In this document: positions 1-7,127 of the stretch, one piece after another
How positions within the stretch are numbered: position 1 is the stretch's first letter
Layout of the letters: each line of letters opens with the position of its first letter
Assembly (NCBI GenBank): GCA_946482295.1
Contig: CAMLRB010000090.1
Span: forward strand, 1-13,707
DNA length: 13,707 bases
Reading direction: 5' to 3'
Origin: an uncultured Bacteriovorax sp.
GTDB taxonomy: Bacteria > Bdellovibrionota > Bacteriovoracia > Bacteriovoracales > Bacteriovoracaceae
Program-made: the position numbers and the translations under genes
The notes under the pieces: model-generated
Databases searched by the model: none
What the model was told of the DNA's origin: nothing
Seen by the model: the letters and a program-made list of their open reading frames with translations, nothing else

Positions 1-92
1 CCCAAAAAATCACCTTTAAGTTCCCACATTAGGCAATTTTTAGCCTTTTCTCGGTCCCACATCTCACTATTCTTCACTTTTTTTTTCATACA

Positions 93-128
93 AAGCGGTC
101 TTCATCGGCCGCTTCGAATTTTTTTTTT
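93..128 (+). terminator. Probable rho-independent terminator of a gene left of the window
   Basis: A 6-bp GC-rich stem (AAGCGG at 93-98 with CCGCTT at 109-114) has a 10-base loop and is followed after four bases by a run of ten T (119-128). This is the layout of an intrinsic terminator for rightward transcription. The transcript would have to come from a gene upstream of position 1, because no convincing coding frame lies in 1-92. The loop is rather large, so the call is moderate. A second T run at 77-86 has no comparable stem before it. Confidence 0.45.
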
Positions 129-346
129 GAGGCCCAAGTGCGGTTTCACCACAGTTGTGGAAAACGAATGAAACATCGATGAATAAAGCATTTCAGCGAT
201 TCGCTCCTTCTGGAAAAAGTAGCGATTGGATGCTCGAAAGAAGCTTTGATGAAAAAAAAATGAGAAAAAAAATTAAAGGTTGAAAAAAAAATTACGAAAA
301 ATAAATCAAACATTCACTTTTTTGTTTGCACGAAAATAAAAAAATG
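129..346. other. AT-rich intergenic region with periodic A-tracts
   Basis: No coding frame is convincing here. The sequence holds a small palindrome (CCACAGTTGTGG, 149-160) and a possible hairpin (TCGCT at 201-205 with AGCGA at 221-225). It then has a series of A-tracts at about 252-260, 265-272, 275-277, 283-291, 297-301 and 308-310. Their centres lie roughly 8 to 12 bases apart, averaging near one helical turn, which is the arrangement that bends DNA. A weak promoter can be drawn as TTTGCA (325-330), an 18-base spacer and TATTCT (349-354). This region probably holds the control DNA of the basic-protein gene at 387. Confidence 0.4.
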
Positions 347-369
347 TTTATTCTTAAAAAAAGAATAAA
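347..369. promoter_or_regulatory. Perfect 9-bp inverted repeat before the ribosome binding site
   Basis: TTTATTCTT (347-355) and AAGAATAAA (361-369) are exact reverse complements separated by five A. The element ends seven bases before the GGAGG ribosome binding site (377-381) of the histone-like gene. It could be an RNA hairpin that controls translation, or a DNA operator overlapping the weak -10 candidate at 349-354. It is not a terminator, because the bases after it are A-rich rather than T-rich. In DNA this AT-rich, a chance origin is possible, but the perfect arms and the position argue for a role. Confidence 0.4.
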
Positions 370-386
370 AACTTTTGGAGGATTTT

Positions 387-554
387 ATGGCTGTTAAGAA
401 AGCAACAACAACGAAGAAGAAAGCTGCTAAGAAAGTAGCAAAAAAAGCAACAAAGAAAGTAGCTGCTAAAAAAGCTACAAAAAAAGCTGCTAAGAAAGCT
501 ACAAAAAAAGTAGCTAAGAAAGCAACTAAGAAAGCTGCTGCTAAGAAAGCTTAA
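387..554 (+). CDS. Histone H1-like Lys/Ala-rich basic protein
   Basis: This 55-residue protein consists almost only of Lys, Ala, Thr and Val, in imperfect repeats of the type KKAAKKATKKVA. The composition and repeat are those of the bacterial H1-like DNA-binding proteins (the Chlamydia Hc and Bordetella BpH1 type). The likely role is binding and compacting DNA, or modulating nucleoid structure, by charge. There is no acidic or hydrophobic stretch, so it is expected to be disordered. The ATG follows a strong GGAGG (377-381) at 5 bases, and the gene ends directly before a strong terminator, so it is a single-gene unit. The lysine codons alternate AAG and AAA, making the DNA itself repetitive. 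It is too short for many gene finders, but start, ribosome binding site, terminator and composition all agree. Confidence 0.85.
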   Translation: MAVKKATTTKKKAAKKVAKKATKKVAAKKATKKAAKKATKKVAKKATKKAAAKKA

Positions 555-573
555 TTTTTTAAGTGACCTAGTT

Positions 574-601
574 AAAAAAGGGACCTTCGGGTCCCTTTTT
601 T
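574..601 (+). terminator. Rho-independent terminator with UUCG tetraloop
   Basis: AAAAAAGGGACC (574-585) pairs perfectly with GGTCCCTTTTTT (590-601) around a TTCG loop closed by C-G, the very stable cUUCGg tetraloop. The T run follows the GC stem immediately. It ends the histone-like gene, 19 bases after its stop codon, and insulates it from miaB. The A run on the other side means it could also stop leftward transcription. Confidence 0.93.
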
Positions 602-739
602 ATTTGTGCCGATCGAATTAGAGCCAGTAAAAACTTCAAAAAGACCCCAATCTCGTAGACGAACCCCCTTCAACCTGTTACTTTCCATCCACATTTATCA
701 AAACATAGCGGCTTTAAGGCTTTTTAACAGGGTAAACTT

Positions 740-2203
740 ATGGCAACAGGTCTAGGAACTAGAGGCGACGGTCCTCGCGAACAAACAATTATTGATCCAG
801 TTACAGGTGAAAAGACGGTCGTGATGGGCGATCTGACGTTTCCTCCACGCAAAGTATGGATGAAAACTTTCGGCTGTCAGATGAACTATCATGATTCGGA
901 TCGAATCATCTCTCACTTAAATGATCTCAATTTTACAAAAACAGAAGAGCTGGATGAAGCAGACATGGTTCTCTTCAATACATGCGCTGTACGCGATCTT
1001 TCAAATAACAAATTCTATTCTCAGTTAGGTGAAATCAAGCACGCCAAAAAGAAAAAGAACGGATTGGTTGTTGGAATCGGCGGATGTGTGGCCCAAACGG
1101 AAGGAAAAGAGCTGGTTAAAAAATATAATCATCTCGATTTCGCATTCGGGACAGATGTTATCGACACTATTAACGATATGGTGTTTAGAGTTTATGCAGG
1201 GGATTCGAAATTTACGATCAACTCGTGGGATCGTAGTGAGAATTTTTCGATTGAAACAAAAGTTTCGGCCGATTCACCTCAGGCCTTCGTCAATATTATC
1301 AAAGGATGCAACAAGTACTGCACGTACTGTATCGTTCCTTATACTCGCGGAAAAGAGCGTTCACGTTTAATGGCGGAAGTTGTAGAAGACGTTAGAAAGC
1401 TAGTGAAGTATCAAGGCATTCAAGAGGTGACACTTCTTGGCCAAAACGTGAATTCATACGGAAAAGAAAATGGTGAATCGCTTGCCCAACTCATTATGGA
1501 GCTCGATAAGATCGAAGGATTGGAGCTGATTCGTTATACGACATCACATCCATATGACGTTAGTGACGAGCTTATTGCCGTTCATGGAACTTCTAAAAAA
1601 CTTTCGAAGCATTTGCACCTGCCTGTTCAATCGGGCTCAGCAACAGTTTTAGAGAGAATGCACAGAGAGTACACTCCAGAACACTATTTGGGATTGTTGG
1701 ATAAACTTCGTGCAGCTCAACCTGAAATTGTTCTTTCAACAGATATTATTGCTGGATTCGTTAACGAGACTGAAGAAGAGCATAAAGCGACGATGGATCT
1801 TCTCGATAAAGCACAATTTGATTTCATTTATTCATACGTCTATTCACCAAGAGCTAAGACTCGTGCTGAAAAAATGGATGATAAACTTCCGGCCGATATC
1901 AAAGGTGAACGTCTTCGCGAAATTCAAGCTCACCAATTGAAAATTCAAGATAAGATCAGACAAACAATGATCGGAAAAACATTCCGTATGTTAGTTGAAG
2001 ATTTTGGGACAATGGGCGGAGTGAAGAAATGGAAAGGGCGTACAAACTGTAATAGAATTGTCCACTTTGTACCTGAAAACGATGAAAAAGATTACAAATG
2101 GCATTGGGTAGATGTGAAGGTAACTTCAGCTACTTCGCTATCTTGTCAGGGGGAACTTATTGCTGATTTAGGCAAAAAGGCCCCGTCTCTAACACTCAAT
2201 TAA
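740..2203 (+). CDS. miaB: tRNA-2-methylthio-N6-isopentenyladenosine(37) synthase (methylthiotransferase MiaB)
   Basis: MiaB is a cytoplasmic radical-SAM enzyme with two [4Fe-4S] clusters that adds a methylthio group to i6A at position 37 of tRNAs reading UNN codons. The 487-residue length is normal for the family. The N-terminal UPF0004 domain carries its three cluster cysteines at C46 (TFGCQMN), C82 (NTCAVR) and C116 (GGCVAQ). The radical-SAM motif CNKYCTYC gives C190, C194 and C197. The C-terminal TRAM domain, about residues 414-480, includes GRTNCNR and ends with QGELI. About 35 residues precede the conserved core, a short non-homologous extension. The ATG is kept because an AGGG (729-732) lies 7 bases before it. 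A terminator precedes the gene and a hairpin follows, so it is probably monocistronic. No miaA is in view. Confidence 0.97.
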   Translation: MATGLGTRGDGPREQTIIDPVTGEKTVVMGDLTFPPRKVWMKTFGCQMNYHDSDRIISHLNDLNFTKTEELDEADMVLFNTCAVRDLSNNKFYSQLGEIKHAKKKKNGLVVGIGGCVAQTEGKELVKKYNHLDFAFGTDVIDTINDMVFRVYAGDSKFTINSWDRSENFSIETKVSADSPQAFVNIIKGCNKYCTYCIVPYTRGKERSRLMAEVVEDVRKLVKYQGIQEVTLLGQNVNSYGKENGESLAQLIMELDKIEGLELIRYTTSHPYDVSDELIAVHGTSKKLSKHLHLPVQSGSATVLERMHREYTPEHYLGLLDKLRAAQPEIVLSTDIIAGFVNETEEEHKATMDLLDKAQFDFIYSYVYSPRAKTRAEKMDDKLPADIKGERLREIQAHQLKIQDKIRQTMIGKTFRMLVEDFGTMGGVKKWKGRTNCNRIVHFVPENDEKDYKWHWVDVKVTSATSLSCQGELIADLGKKAPSLTLN

Positions 2204-2213
2204 AATTTCTTAG

Positions 2214-2239
2214 AATGAGGGGAGTTTTTTCCCCTCATT
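2214..2239 (+). terminator. Hairpin after miaB, probable terminator
   Basis: AATGAGGGG (2214-2222) pairs perfectly with CCCCTCATT (2231-2239). The loop contains six T. The stem is strong and lies 11 bases after the miaB stop, but the bases after it (AATCTT) are not a proper T run, so termination may be partial or may need Rho. The hairpin could also protect the miaB mRNA 3' end. Confidence 0.5.
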
Positions 2240-2283
2240 AATCTTCACACTGTCAAATTGCTAGAATAGGATCGAGGTGACCT

Positions 2284-2895
2284 ATGAAGTCTTTATTGAT
2301 AGCAGTGATCAGTTTTGCACCTTTTGCAGCTGGTGCAATAGTGAACGAAGTTTCATTTGATTTTGGTTATGATCGCCAAATCTATGGACTTCAAAGACAA
2401 AATTCCAACATTACGAGAACGTACTCGGGTGGACTTTCTACTTACATTTTCGACTACACTGCCATTGATTTAAATGCTTCTCGTTCAGAGGATATTACTA
2501 CTGAACAAGAGAGATACACTGTTGCTTCAGGTGTAGACTTGGTTGGACAGCAGAATAGAGTGACTTCACATGTGTACGGTGTAGGACTTAAACAGATGTT
2601 TGCTCCGAGATCTGCTAGATTAATTCCAGGGATATCGTTGGGATATGCAAAACAATTTTTAAATTATCAGTCAGATTTAACTGTTGAGACTACTGCAAAC
2701 GGGGCACGAACCATCATAACTGGTGGGCAAACTAAGCAGAGAATTGATTCCGTTTTTGGAACATTTTCCTTGCAATTGAGATTGACCGAACGTTTGTCGC
2801 TAAAAGGATCAGTTAAAACTCTGTTTCCTTCGTTCGAATTGGATAAAGCACGCGATAACGTTAAATACGCTGTCGGATTTACATGGATATTTTAA
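2284..2895 (+). CDS. Small outer-membrane beta-barrel protein of unknown function
   Basis: I do not recognise a specific family. The first 18 residues form a Sec signal peptide (Lys2, hydrophobic core, AGA before the cut). The 185-residue mature part alternates polar and hydrophobic residues in strand-length runs and is rich in Tyr, Gly, Ser and Thr. It ends in WIF, with the terminal aromatic residue recognised by the BAM complex. Size and pattern suggest an eight-stranded barrel in the outer membrane. The ATG has a good GAGGTGA site (2274-2280). A TAGAAT hexamer at 2262-2267 could be a -10 box, but it would leave a leader of only about ten bases. The gene overlaps the following lipoprotein gene by 13 bases, which suggests translational coupling and a joint envelope role. 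It could be a porin-like channel, an adhesin-like barrel or a structural protein. Confidence 0.7.
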   Translation: MKSLLIAVISFAPFAAGAIVNEVSFDFGYDRQIYGLQRQNSNITRTYSGGLSTYIFDYTAIDLNASRSEDITTEQERYTVASGVDLVGQQNRVTSHVYGVGLKQMFAPRSARLIPGISLGYAKQFLNYQSDLTVETTANGARTIITGGQTKQRIDSVFGTFSLQLRLTERLSLKGSVKTLFPSFELDKARDNVKYAVGFTWIF

Positions 2896-3944
2896 AAAAA
2901 ATTACACTTATTTTCTGTTTGTTCTCGCTCTCCAGTTGCGCAAAATTTAATTATCTTTATGAGCAAAGTATTGGACAAATAACTCTTCTCTCAAGAGGAC
3001 GCGATAATCGTGAGCTTCTCAAAAGTGTTCGTGTTTCTAAGAGTCACAAAGAGAAAATCAAAAAGATAGAAGAGCTGAAAACGTTTTTCTACCGTTATTG
3101 GAATAAAAAACAGACTAAAATTTATTCTCAAACAACAATGCTTCAGAGTAAAGCTGTCACTTATCTTGTCATTGCCTCTCCTTATAATGAGATAAAGGCC
3201 ATTGATAATTGTTTTCCTGTAATGGGATGTTTCCCTTATCTGGGATTTTTTAATGCTGGAAGTGCTAAGAGTTTTGCGAAAGAGCAGGAGGCTTCGGGAT
3301 ATGTAACCTGGACGAGGCCAGTTTATGCTTATTCAACACTTGGATATTTCACAGATACGATTCTTTCTTCTTTTTTTAATTATGATGACTATGAATTAGC
3401 GGAGCTCATATTTCACGAGCTTTTCCACACAGTTTTTTTCGTGAAAAATCAGGTCGATTTAAATGAAAATCTTGCTAATTATTTTGCTCAAAATATGTTG
3501 AAGGAGTATTTCCTCTCTATTCACCAGGAAGAATATTTCCTGCATCAGCAAAAGCAGGAAGAAGACGACAAAAAACTCAAAAAATTAGTGGTGAATCTGG
3601 TAACTGAGTTACAAGAACTTTACAAAAGTTTACTACCGAAATCGCAGGAAGAAGCAGCTGATATTCTAAGTGAGTTTATGGAAGATCGCTTTAAAGTAGA
3701 AGTGATGAAACACTGCCAGGAATTGGACATTCAACCGAAGAATTGTTTTCCTCTCAATAGAGATTGGAACAATGCTAGTTTTGCGGCCTTTTTAACTTAT
3801 GAAAAGAGTTCTAATGACCTAGCTAGTCTACAGAAAAAGCTTGGGCTCGACTTGAAAGCCTATTATAATTTCATTGAGAAAAAGTATCAGGATTTCCAGA
3901 GTCAAGACGATGTTCAAGACTTCGAAAAATTTCTGTTCCTTTAA
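2883..3944 (+). CDS. Lipoprotein zinc metallopeptidase, predicted aminopeptidase (COG4324/PF10023 type)
   Basis: The protein begins with a type II signal peptide and a lipobox LSSC, with Cys19 as the lipidation site, so the mature enzyme is membrane-anchored and probably periplasmic. The core fits the predicted aminopeptidase family COG4324. It has FPVMGCFPYLGFF (111-123), then AYSTLGYFTD (149-158), then the zinc motif HELFH (H178, E179, H182). The third ligand, E195 in NENLANYF, comes after exactly 12 residues, the spacing I recall for this family. Family members are predicted to trim N-terminal residues from peptides, but few have been studied. A charged helical stretch (about 212-250) follows the active site. 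The start overlaps the barrel gene by 13 bases, and the gshB-like gene starts 30 bases downstream, so the three form an operon. The family call is firm; the substrate is unknown. Confidence 0.85.
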   Translation: MDILKKITLIFCLFSLSSCAKFNYLYEQSIGQITLLSRGRDNRELLKSVRVSKSHKEKIKKIEELKTFFYRYWNKKQTKIYSQTTMLQSKAVTYLVIASPYNEIKAIDNCFPVMGCFPYLGFFNAGSAKSFAKEQEASGYVTWTRPVYAYSTLGYFTDTILSSFFNYDDYELAELIFHELFHTVFFVKNQVDLNENLANYFAQNMLKEYFLSIHQEEYFLHQQKQEEDDKKLKKLVVNLVTELQELYKSLLPKSQEEAADILSEFMEDRFKVEVMKHCQELDIQPKNCFPLNRDWNNASFAAFLTYEKSSNDLASLQKKLGLDLKAYYNFIEKKYQDFQSQDDVQDFEKFLFL

Positions 3945-3974
3945 TTCGCAACATCCATTTCCAGGCGAACTTCA

Positions 3975-4922
3975 ATGAAACACATCATGTTCATCGATCC
4001 GATTGAAAAACTAAATCCGAAAAAGGACAGTACTCTTATGCTTGCTTCGACTATGAAGCAGCAAGGTATTGATGTCGAGCTGTTGTTTGAAAAAGATTTT
4101 TTCGTTAACAATCAAGGAGAAACCGTTTTTCGTCTTTATGATTTCACGTCGTCGTTTTATGAGGATGGTGCATATTTAAAAAGCTTCACTTTGAAAGAAT
4201 CTTCTCTCTATACATTGAAAAAAGGGGATACGATTCATATGCGTATAGACCCACCTTTCGATACTCGCTATTTGAGATATTTGTGGATGCTTCGTTTTTT
4301 AAATGAGAGAGGAATGAATGTTCTCAATTCTCCAGATGGCATCTTAAAATATAATGAAAAACTTCACGCCTACACTCAGCCATCTTCTCTTCATACTTAT
4401 GTTGGAAGCAGTCCAGATGGTTTTTTGGATTTTGTTGGAAAATTGAAGAATGTCGATGATCTTATTTTAAAACCACTTGATCTTTTTCAAGGTATGGGCG
4501 TTGAAAAAGTGGCGATCAATAGACCAGATTTACTCGCTGTTTTTCAAAAAAAAGTAGTGGAAAATAATGGGGCCATTGTGGTTCAGCCTTTTTGTGCGGA
4601 AGTGACGATGGGTGAAATTCGTTCACTCTATTTCAAAGGCAAAGAATTAGGTTCTATTTTAAAGGTTCCGCAAAAAGGAGAGTTCCTCGCCAATATTGCT
4701 CAAGGTGCCGCTTTTCATGCAATTGAATTAACACCAGAAATAAAAAAAGAATGTGATCAGATATGTGCTCATCTTATGAGCGAAGGTGTCGACTGGGTGG
4801 CCTTCGATATTCTGGGTGGGCATGTTTCTGAAGTAAACATTACGTGTCCTGGATTGCTAGTGGAAGTGAGTTTCGCACATAAGAAGAATCTTGCTCTGGA
4901 AATCATCAAACAATTGAATTAA
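3975..4922 (+). CDS. gshB: Glutathione synthetase-like ATP-grasp ligase (GshB family)
   Basis: GshB joins gamma-glutamylcysteine and glycine using ATP in the cytoplasm. The 315 residues match the length of the E. coli enzyme, and landmarks align in order: [13 protein letters not shown] (8-20), MRIDPPFDT (89-97), NEKL (127-130), LILKPLD (163-169), [10 protein letters not shown] (216-225), FDIL (277-280) and EVNITCPG (286-293). Two places differ from E. coli GshB. The Gly-rich loop after KPLD reads LFQGMG instead of GMGGAS, and the GETRGNLA segment reads GEFLANIA, losing an arginine. Either this is a lineage-typical GshB or an ATP-grasp relative with another substrate. It starts 30 bases after the peptidase gene with only a weak AGG site, so translation may depend on the upstream gene. 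No gshA is in the window. Its stop codon overlaps that of the opposing chemoreceptor gene. Confidence 0.85.
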   Translation: MKHIMFIDPIEKLNPKKDSTLMLASTMKQQGIDVELLFEKDFFVNNQGETVFRLYDFTSSFYEDGAYLKSFTLKESSLYTLKKGDTIHMRIDPPFDTRYLRYLWMLRFLNERGMNVLNSPDGILKYNEKLHAYTQPSSLHTYVGSSPDGFLDFVGKLKNVDDLILKPLDLFQGMGVEKVAINRPDLLAVFQKKVVENNGAIVVQPFCAEVTMGEIRSLYFKGKELGSILKVPQKGEFLANIAQGAAFHAIELTPEIKKECDQICAHLMSEGVDWVAFDILGGHVSEVNITCPGLLVEVSFAHKKNLALEIIKQLN

Positions 4923-6460
4923 GATTTTTTTCCGTTAAGCATTGTTGTTAACTCGATATTCACAGAGGCGATTGATTCCGATTGATCGCTCAGCTTTTCT
5001 GCCATCTTCAATGAATCTTGTGCAATCTTTGCTGTTTTATTAGCGACATCGTTAATTTGAAGCATCGATTTATTAACTTCTTCAATACCTTTACTTTGCT
5101 CAATAGTTCCAGAATTGATTTCTTCGAGCATGTTGCTGATGCCTTGAGAGTCCGCACTTATTTGATCAAAGATTCTGTGACAATTGTTAACAGCGTTGTG
5201 ACCTTCTTCGATTGTGCTTTTTCCAGAGTGCATGATGGAAACCATCTGGCCCTGCGAGTTTGTGACAATTTCATTTACGCGTTTAACACTGTTGTTGAGA
5301 AGTTCAGAAATTTCATTTGCGGCTTGACCACTCATGACCGCAAGATTTCCAATTTCTTCAGCTACAACAGCGAATCCTTTTCCATGTTCGCCTGCGCGAG
5401 CGGCCTCCACTGAAGCATTGAAAGAGAGTAGCTTTGTTTGAAAAACGATGTCGTTAATGACTTTCGTTTTTACATCTATGTCTTTGATGAGTTTAGTGAC
5501 TTCACCAAATTCAGTGCTGTTTTTATTGACTTGCTCGATCATAGTTTCATTGGAAGTACTTATCTTTTGAATGGTTTCAAGCATAATGCTGATTGCTTCT
5601 TTTCCTTCAGAAATCTTCGCTAAACTTTCTTTTGCATTTTTCGCCGAAGCCGTTACATTCTCGCGATTGACATCAGTCATTGAAGAGATTTCTTGAACAG
5701 CTTGAGATGTCGCCTGAATCGTAGCATTTTGCTCTGTCGATGATTGCGAAAGGAAATCACTAGTTGAAGCTACTTCATGAGAAGTTTCGGCCAAGGTTTG
5801 TGTTGATGACTGAAGTTTTTCTGCAATTTGCAGAAGAGAGTCGACCAGACTTTTTCTAAAATTGAAGCCAGCAACTGTAATTAAAACAATCATTGAAACA
5901 CTTGAGAGAATGATCATCCATTTGAGTTGGGCCGCACGCTTTTCAGAAAGCAGGAGTGTTTCATCAGTAGACTTTTTGATGAGGTCACCTTTACTGTCTA
6001 ATTCCGTGAGTACTTTAAAGTAAACGGGGCTTACATCTTGTATGAAAAATTCGATTGCTTCCGAAGTTTTTCCCAGGAGAATTCGTTTATCGACGAGATC
6101 ATTAACTTTTGCTTGATACTCTTTAGTGAGAACTTCAGTTTGTTTGCAATCAACTTTGCAACTTTGAATGTGACCTTCAATTTCTTTGAAGTTTTTTTGT
6201 AGTTTTGCAATCGAAGCTTCCAAAACATCCGGATCTTTTTCTGTCATAAGAGAGGTTAGTGAAGAATGGATGGAAGAGAGGTCGATAGAGAGAGTGATAA
6301 TATTATTACTAATGGCCGCACTTTTTTCAGAGTTGGCCATTAGTTCTTTGAGATTTTTTTGAGTCGAGACAATGGTAAAAATGGCAGAAACGCAGCTAAT
6401 AATGATAATCAACGTGATAATGAGTAACAAATATTTTCGAAGACCAATCTTTCTTAGCAT
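4919..6460 (-). CDS. Methyl-accepting chemotaxis protein, without a recognisable HAMP domain
   Basis: This is a membrane chemoreceptor that would pass periplasmic signals to CheW/CheA. TM1 is about residues 10-31 and TM2 about 181-199. The roughly 150-residue periplasmic part is mainly helical, like a four-helix-bundle (4HB) sensor, and holds a close cysteine pair, C101 and C105. The cytoplasmic helical hairpin carries the conserved signalling tip at about 339-374, with [19 protein letters not shown] (340-358) and GFAVVAEEI. Only a short stretch separates TM2 from the long signalling coiled coil, and I cannot find a HAMP domain in it. There is no CheR-binding pentapeptide at the C-terminus. 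AGGA lies just before the ATG, inside the 13-base gap after the upstream periplasmic-protein gene. The two genes are one operon, and that protein may supply or tune the signal. Confidence 0.93.
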   Translation of the reverse strand: MLRKIGLRKYLLLIITLIIIISCVSAIFTIVSTQKNLKELMANSEKSAAISNNIITLSIDLSSIHSSLTSLMTEKDPDVLEASIAKLQKNFKEIEGHIQSCKVDCKQTEVLTKEYQAKVNDLVDKRILLGKTSEAIEFFIQDVSPVYFKVLTELDSKGDLIKKSTDETLLLSEKRAAQLKWMIILSSVSMIVLITVAGFNFRKSLVDSLLQIAEKLQSSTQTLAETSHEVASTSDFLSQSSTEQNATIQATSQAVQEISSMTDVNRENVTASAKNAKESLAKISEGKEAISIMLETIQKISTSNETMIEQVNKNSTEFGEVTKLIKDIDVKTKVINDIVFQTKLLSFNASVEAARAGEHGKGFAVVAEEIGNLAVMSGQAANEISELLNNSVKRVNEIVTNSQGQMVSIMHSGKSTIEEGHNAVNNCHRIFDQISADSQGISNMLEEINSGTIEQSKGIEEVNKSMLQINDVANKTAKIAQDSLKMAEKLSDQSESIASVNIELTTMLNGKKS

Positions 6461-6473
6461 GCGATTCCTAATT

Positions 6474-7013
6474 TTACTTAAGCTTGCTTACACTGAACCC
6501 AACTACAAGTGAGCCAATGTTTTTTCCAGCATCAACTATTGGTACAGCAACTTGAATACTTTGAAGTCCTGTTGATTCGTCCATCTCGACTTTACCTTGC
6601 CACGTTTTTCCGGCCATTGGGTCATCGTGTTTTGCTTTACCTTTATGAGACCATCCAGAAGTTTTAGCAAGAAACGCAACTTTTGTTCCATCAGCTGCAT
6701 TTAAGAAAGCTTCGTTCATCATCTCATTTTTTTTCGCTTTAAATACTTCAGCTGCTGGTGTTTTAGAAAAGTAACGAACTTTAGGATCAAGAACTGGAAG
6801 TTCTTTCCATTTATCTTGAGTCATGTCTTTATAGTCGGCAAGTGGAGTTGTGTTCACTGCTTTAACTGCGTCGACAACTTTTGGATCAGCTGCAATCTTT
6901 TTTACTTCTTCGATTTGTTTAGTGAGAATGGCCGATTGCTCAGCAGTTAATTCATTGGCATAAACGTTGGCCAACATGAGTGTTGAAAAAATAAAACTCA
7001 AACAAAGTTTCAT
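6474..7013 (-). CDS. Soluble periplasmic Cache/PDC-like sensor domain protein
   Basis: A Sec signal peptide (residues 1-19, ending VYA) leads to a 160-residue periplasmic protein with no membrane anchor. The first part (21-55) is helical. The remainder reads like an extracellular PAS (Cache/PDC) fold: [13 protein letters not shown] (102-114), then a Trp- and Gly-bearing stretch with [12 protein letters not shown] (121-132), then [10 protein letters not shown], then [20 protein letters not shown] (155-174). That last strand pair is the typical end of Cache domains. Such domains bind small ligands such as amino acids or organic acids. A GGAG lies 8 bases before the ATG. The chemoreceptor gene follows after 13 bases, so this is probably a partner that presents ligand to that receptor. 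The fold assignment rests on pattern only; the ligand is unknown. Confidence 0.75.
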   Translation of the reverse strand: MKLCLSFIFSTLMLANVYANELTAEQSAILTKQIEEVKKIAADPKVVDAVKAVNTTPLADYKDMTQDKWKELPVLDPKVRYFSKTPAAEVFKAKKNEMMNEAFLNAADGTKVAFLAKTSGWSHKGKAKHDDPMAGKTWQGKVEMDESTGLQSIQVAVPIVDAGKNIGSLVVGFSVSKLK

Positions 7014-7066
7014 TGGTAGTGCTCCGATAAATTGTTATTACATAATCAACCTTATCGACACTCTTG

Positions 7067-7097
7067 AAAAAAAAAAGAGAGGCAAAACCCTCTCTTT
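7067..7097 (-). terminator. Strong rho-independent terminator for the minus-strand lipoprotein gene
   Basis: Read on the minus strand, AAAGAGAGG (7097-7089) pairs with CCTCTCTTT (7082-7074) around a six-base loop. It runs straight into ten T (7076-7067). It lies about 30 bases after the stop of the lipoprotein gene and separates it from the Cache-protein/chemoreceptor operon on the same strand, so that operon needs its own promoter within 7014-7066. Confidence 0.9.
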
Positions 7098-7127
7098 ATA
7101 TAAAGTTAACATCAAAATGGTAATTTC

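Noticed and set aside
149..165. CCACAGTTGTGG palindrome, with TGTGGAAAA one base away from a DnaA box.
   Set aside because: Only one imperfect box is present and there is no dnaA, dnaN or cluster of boxes, so an origin is not supported.
1..171. An open frame on the plus strand from the window edge to a TGA at 169-171, possibly the 3' end of an upstream gene.
   Set aside because: It runs through two long T runs and the likely terminator at 93-128, and the translation is Phe/Ser/Arg-rich low complexity with no recognisable protein. A noncoding reading is more likely.
1029..1370. Alternative frames inside miaB (also at 1710-1940).
   Set aside because: They lie wholly inside a strongly conserved gene and have no ribosome binding site or family resemblance.
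5018..5623. Plus-strand frames opposite the chemoreceptor gene.
   Set aside because: They are antisense shadows of the helical repeat-like coding sequence and are Phe/Asn-rich with no motif.
7052..7059. GTCGATAA on the minus strand, one base from the flagellar sigma28 -10 box, upstream of the Cache/chemoreceptor operon.
   Set aside because: The expected -35 position is a run of T with no TAAA, so a sigma28 promoter cannot be claimed.
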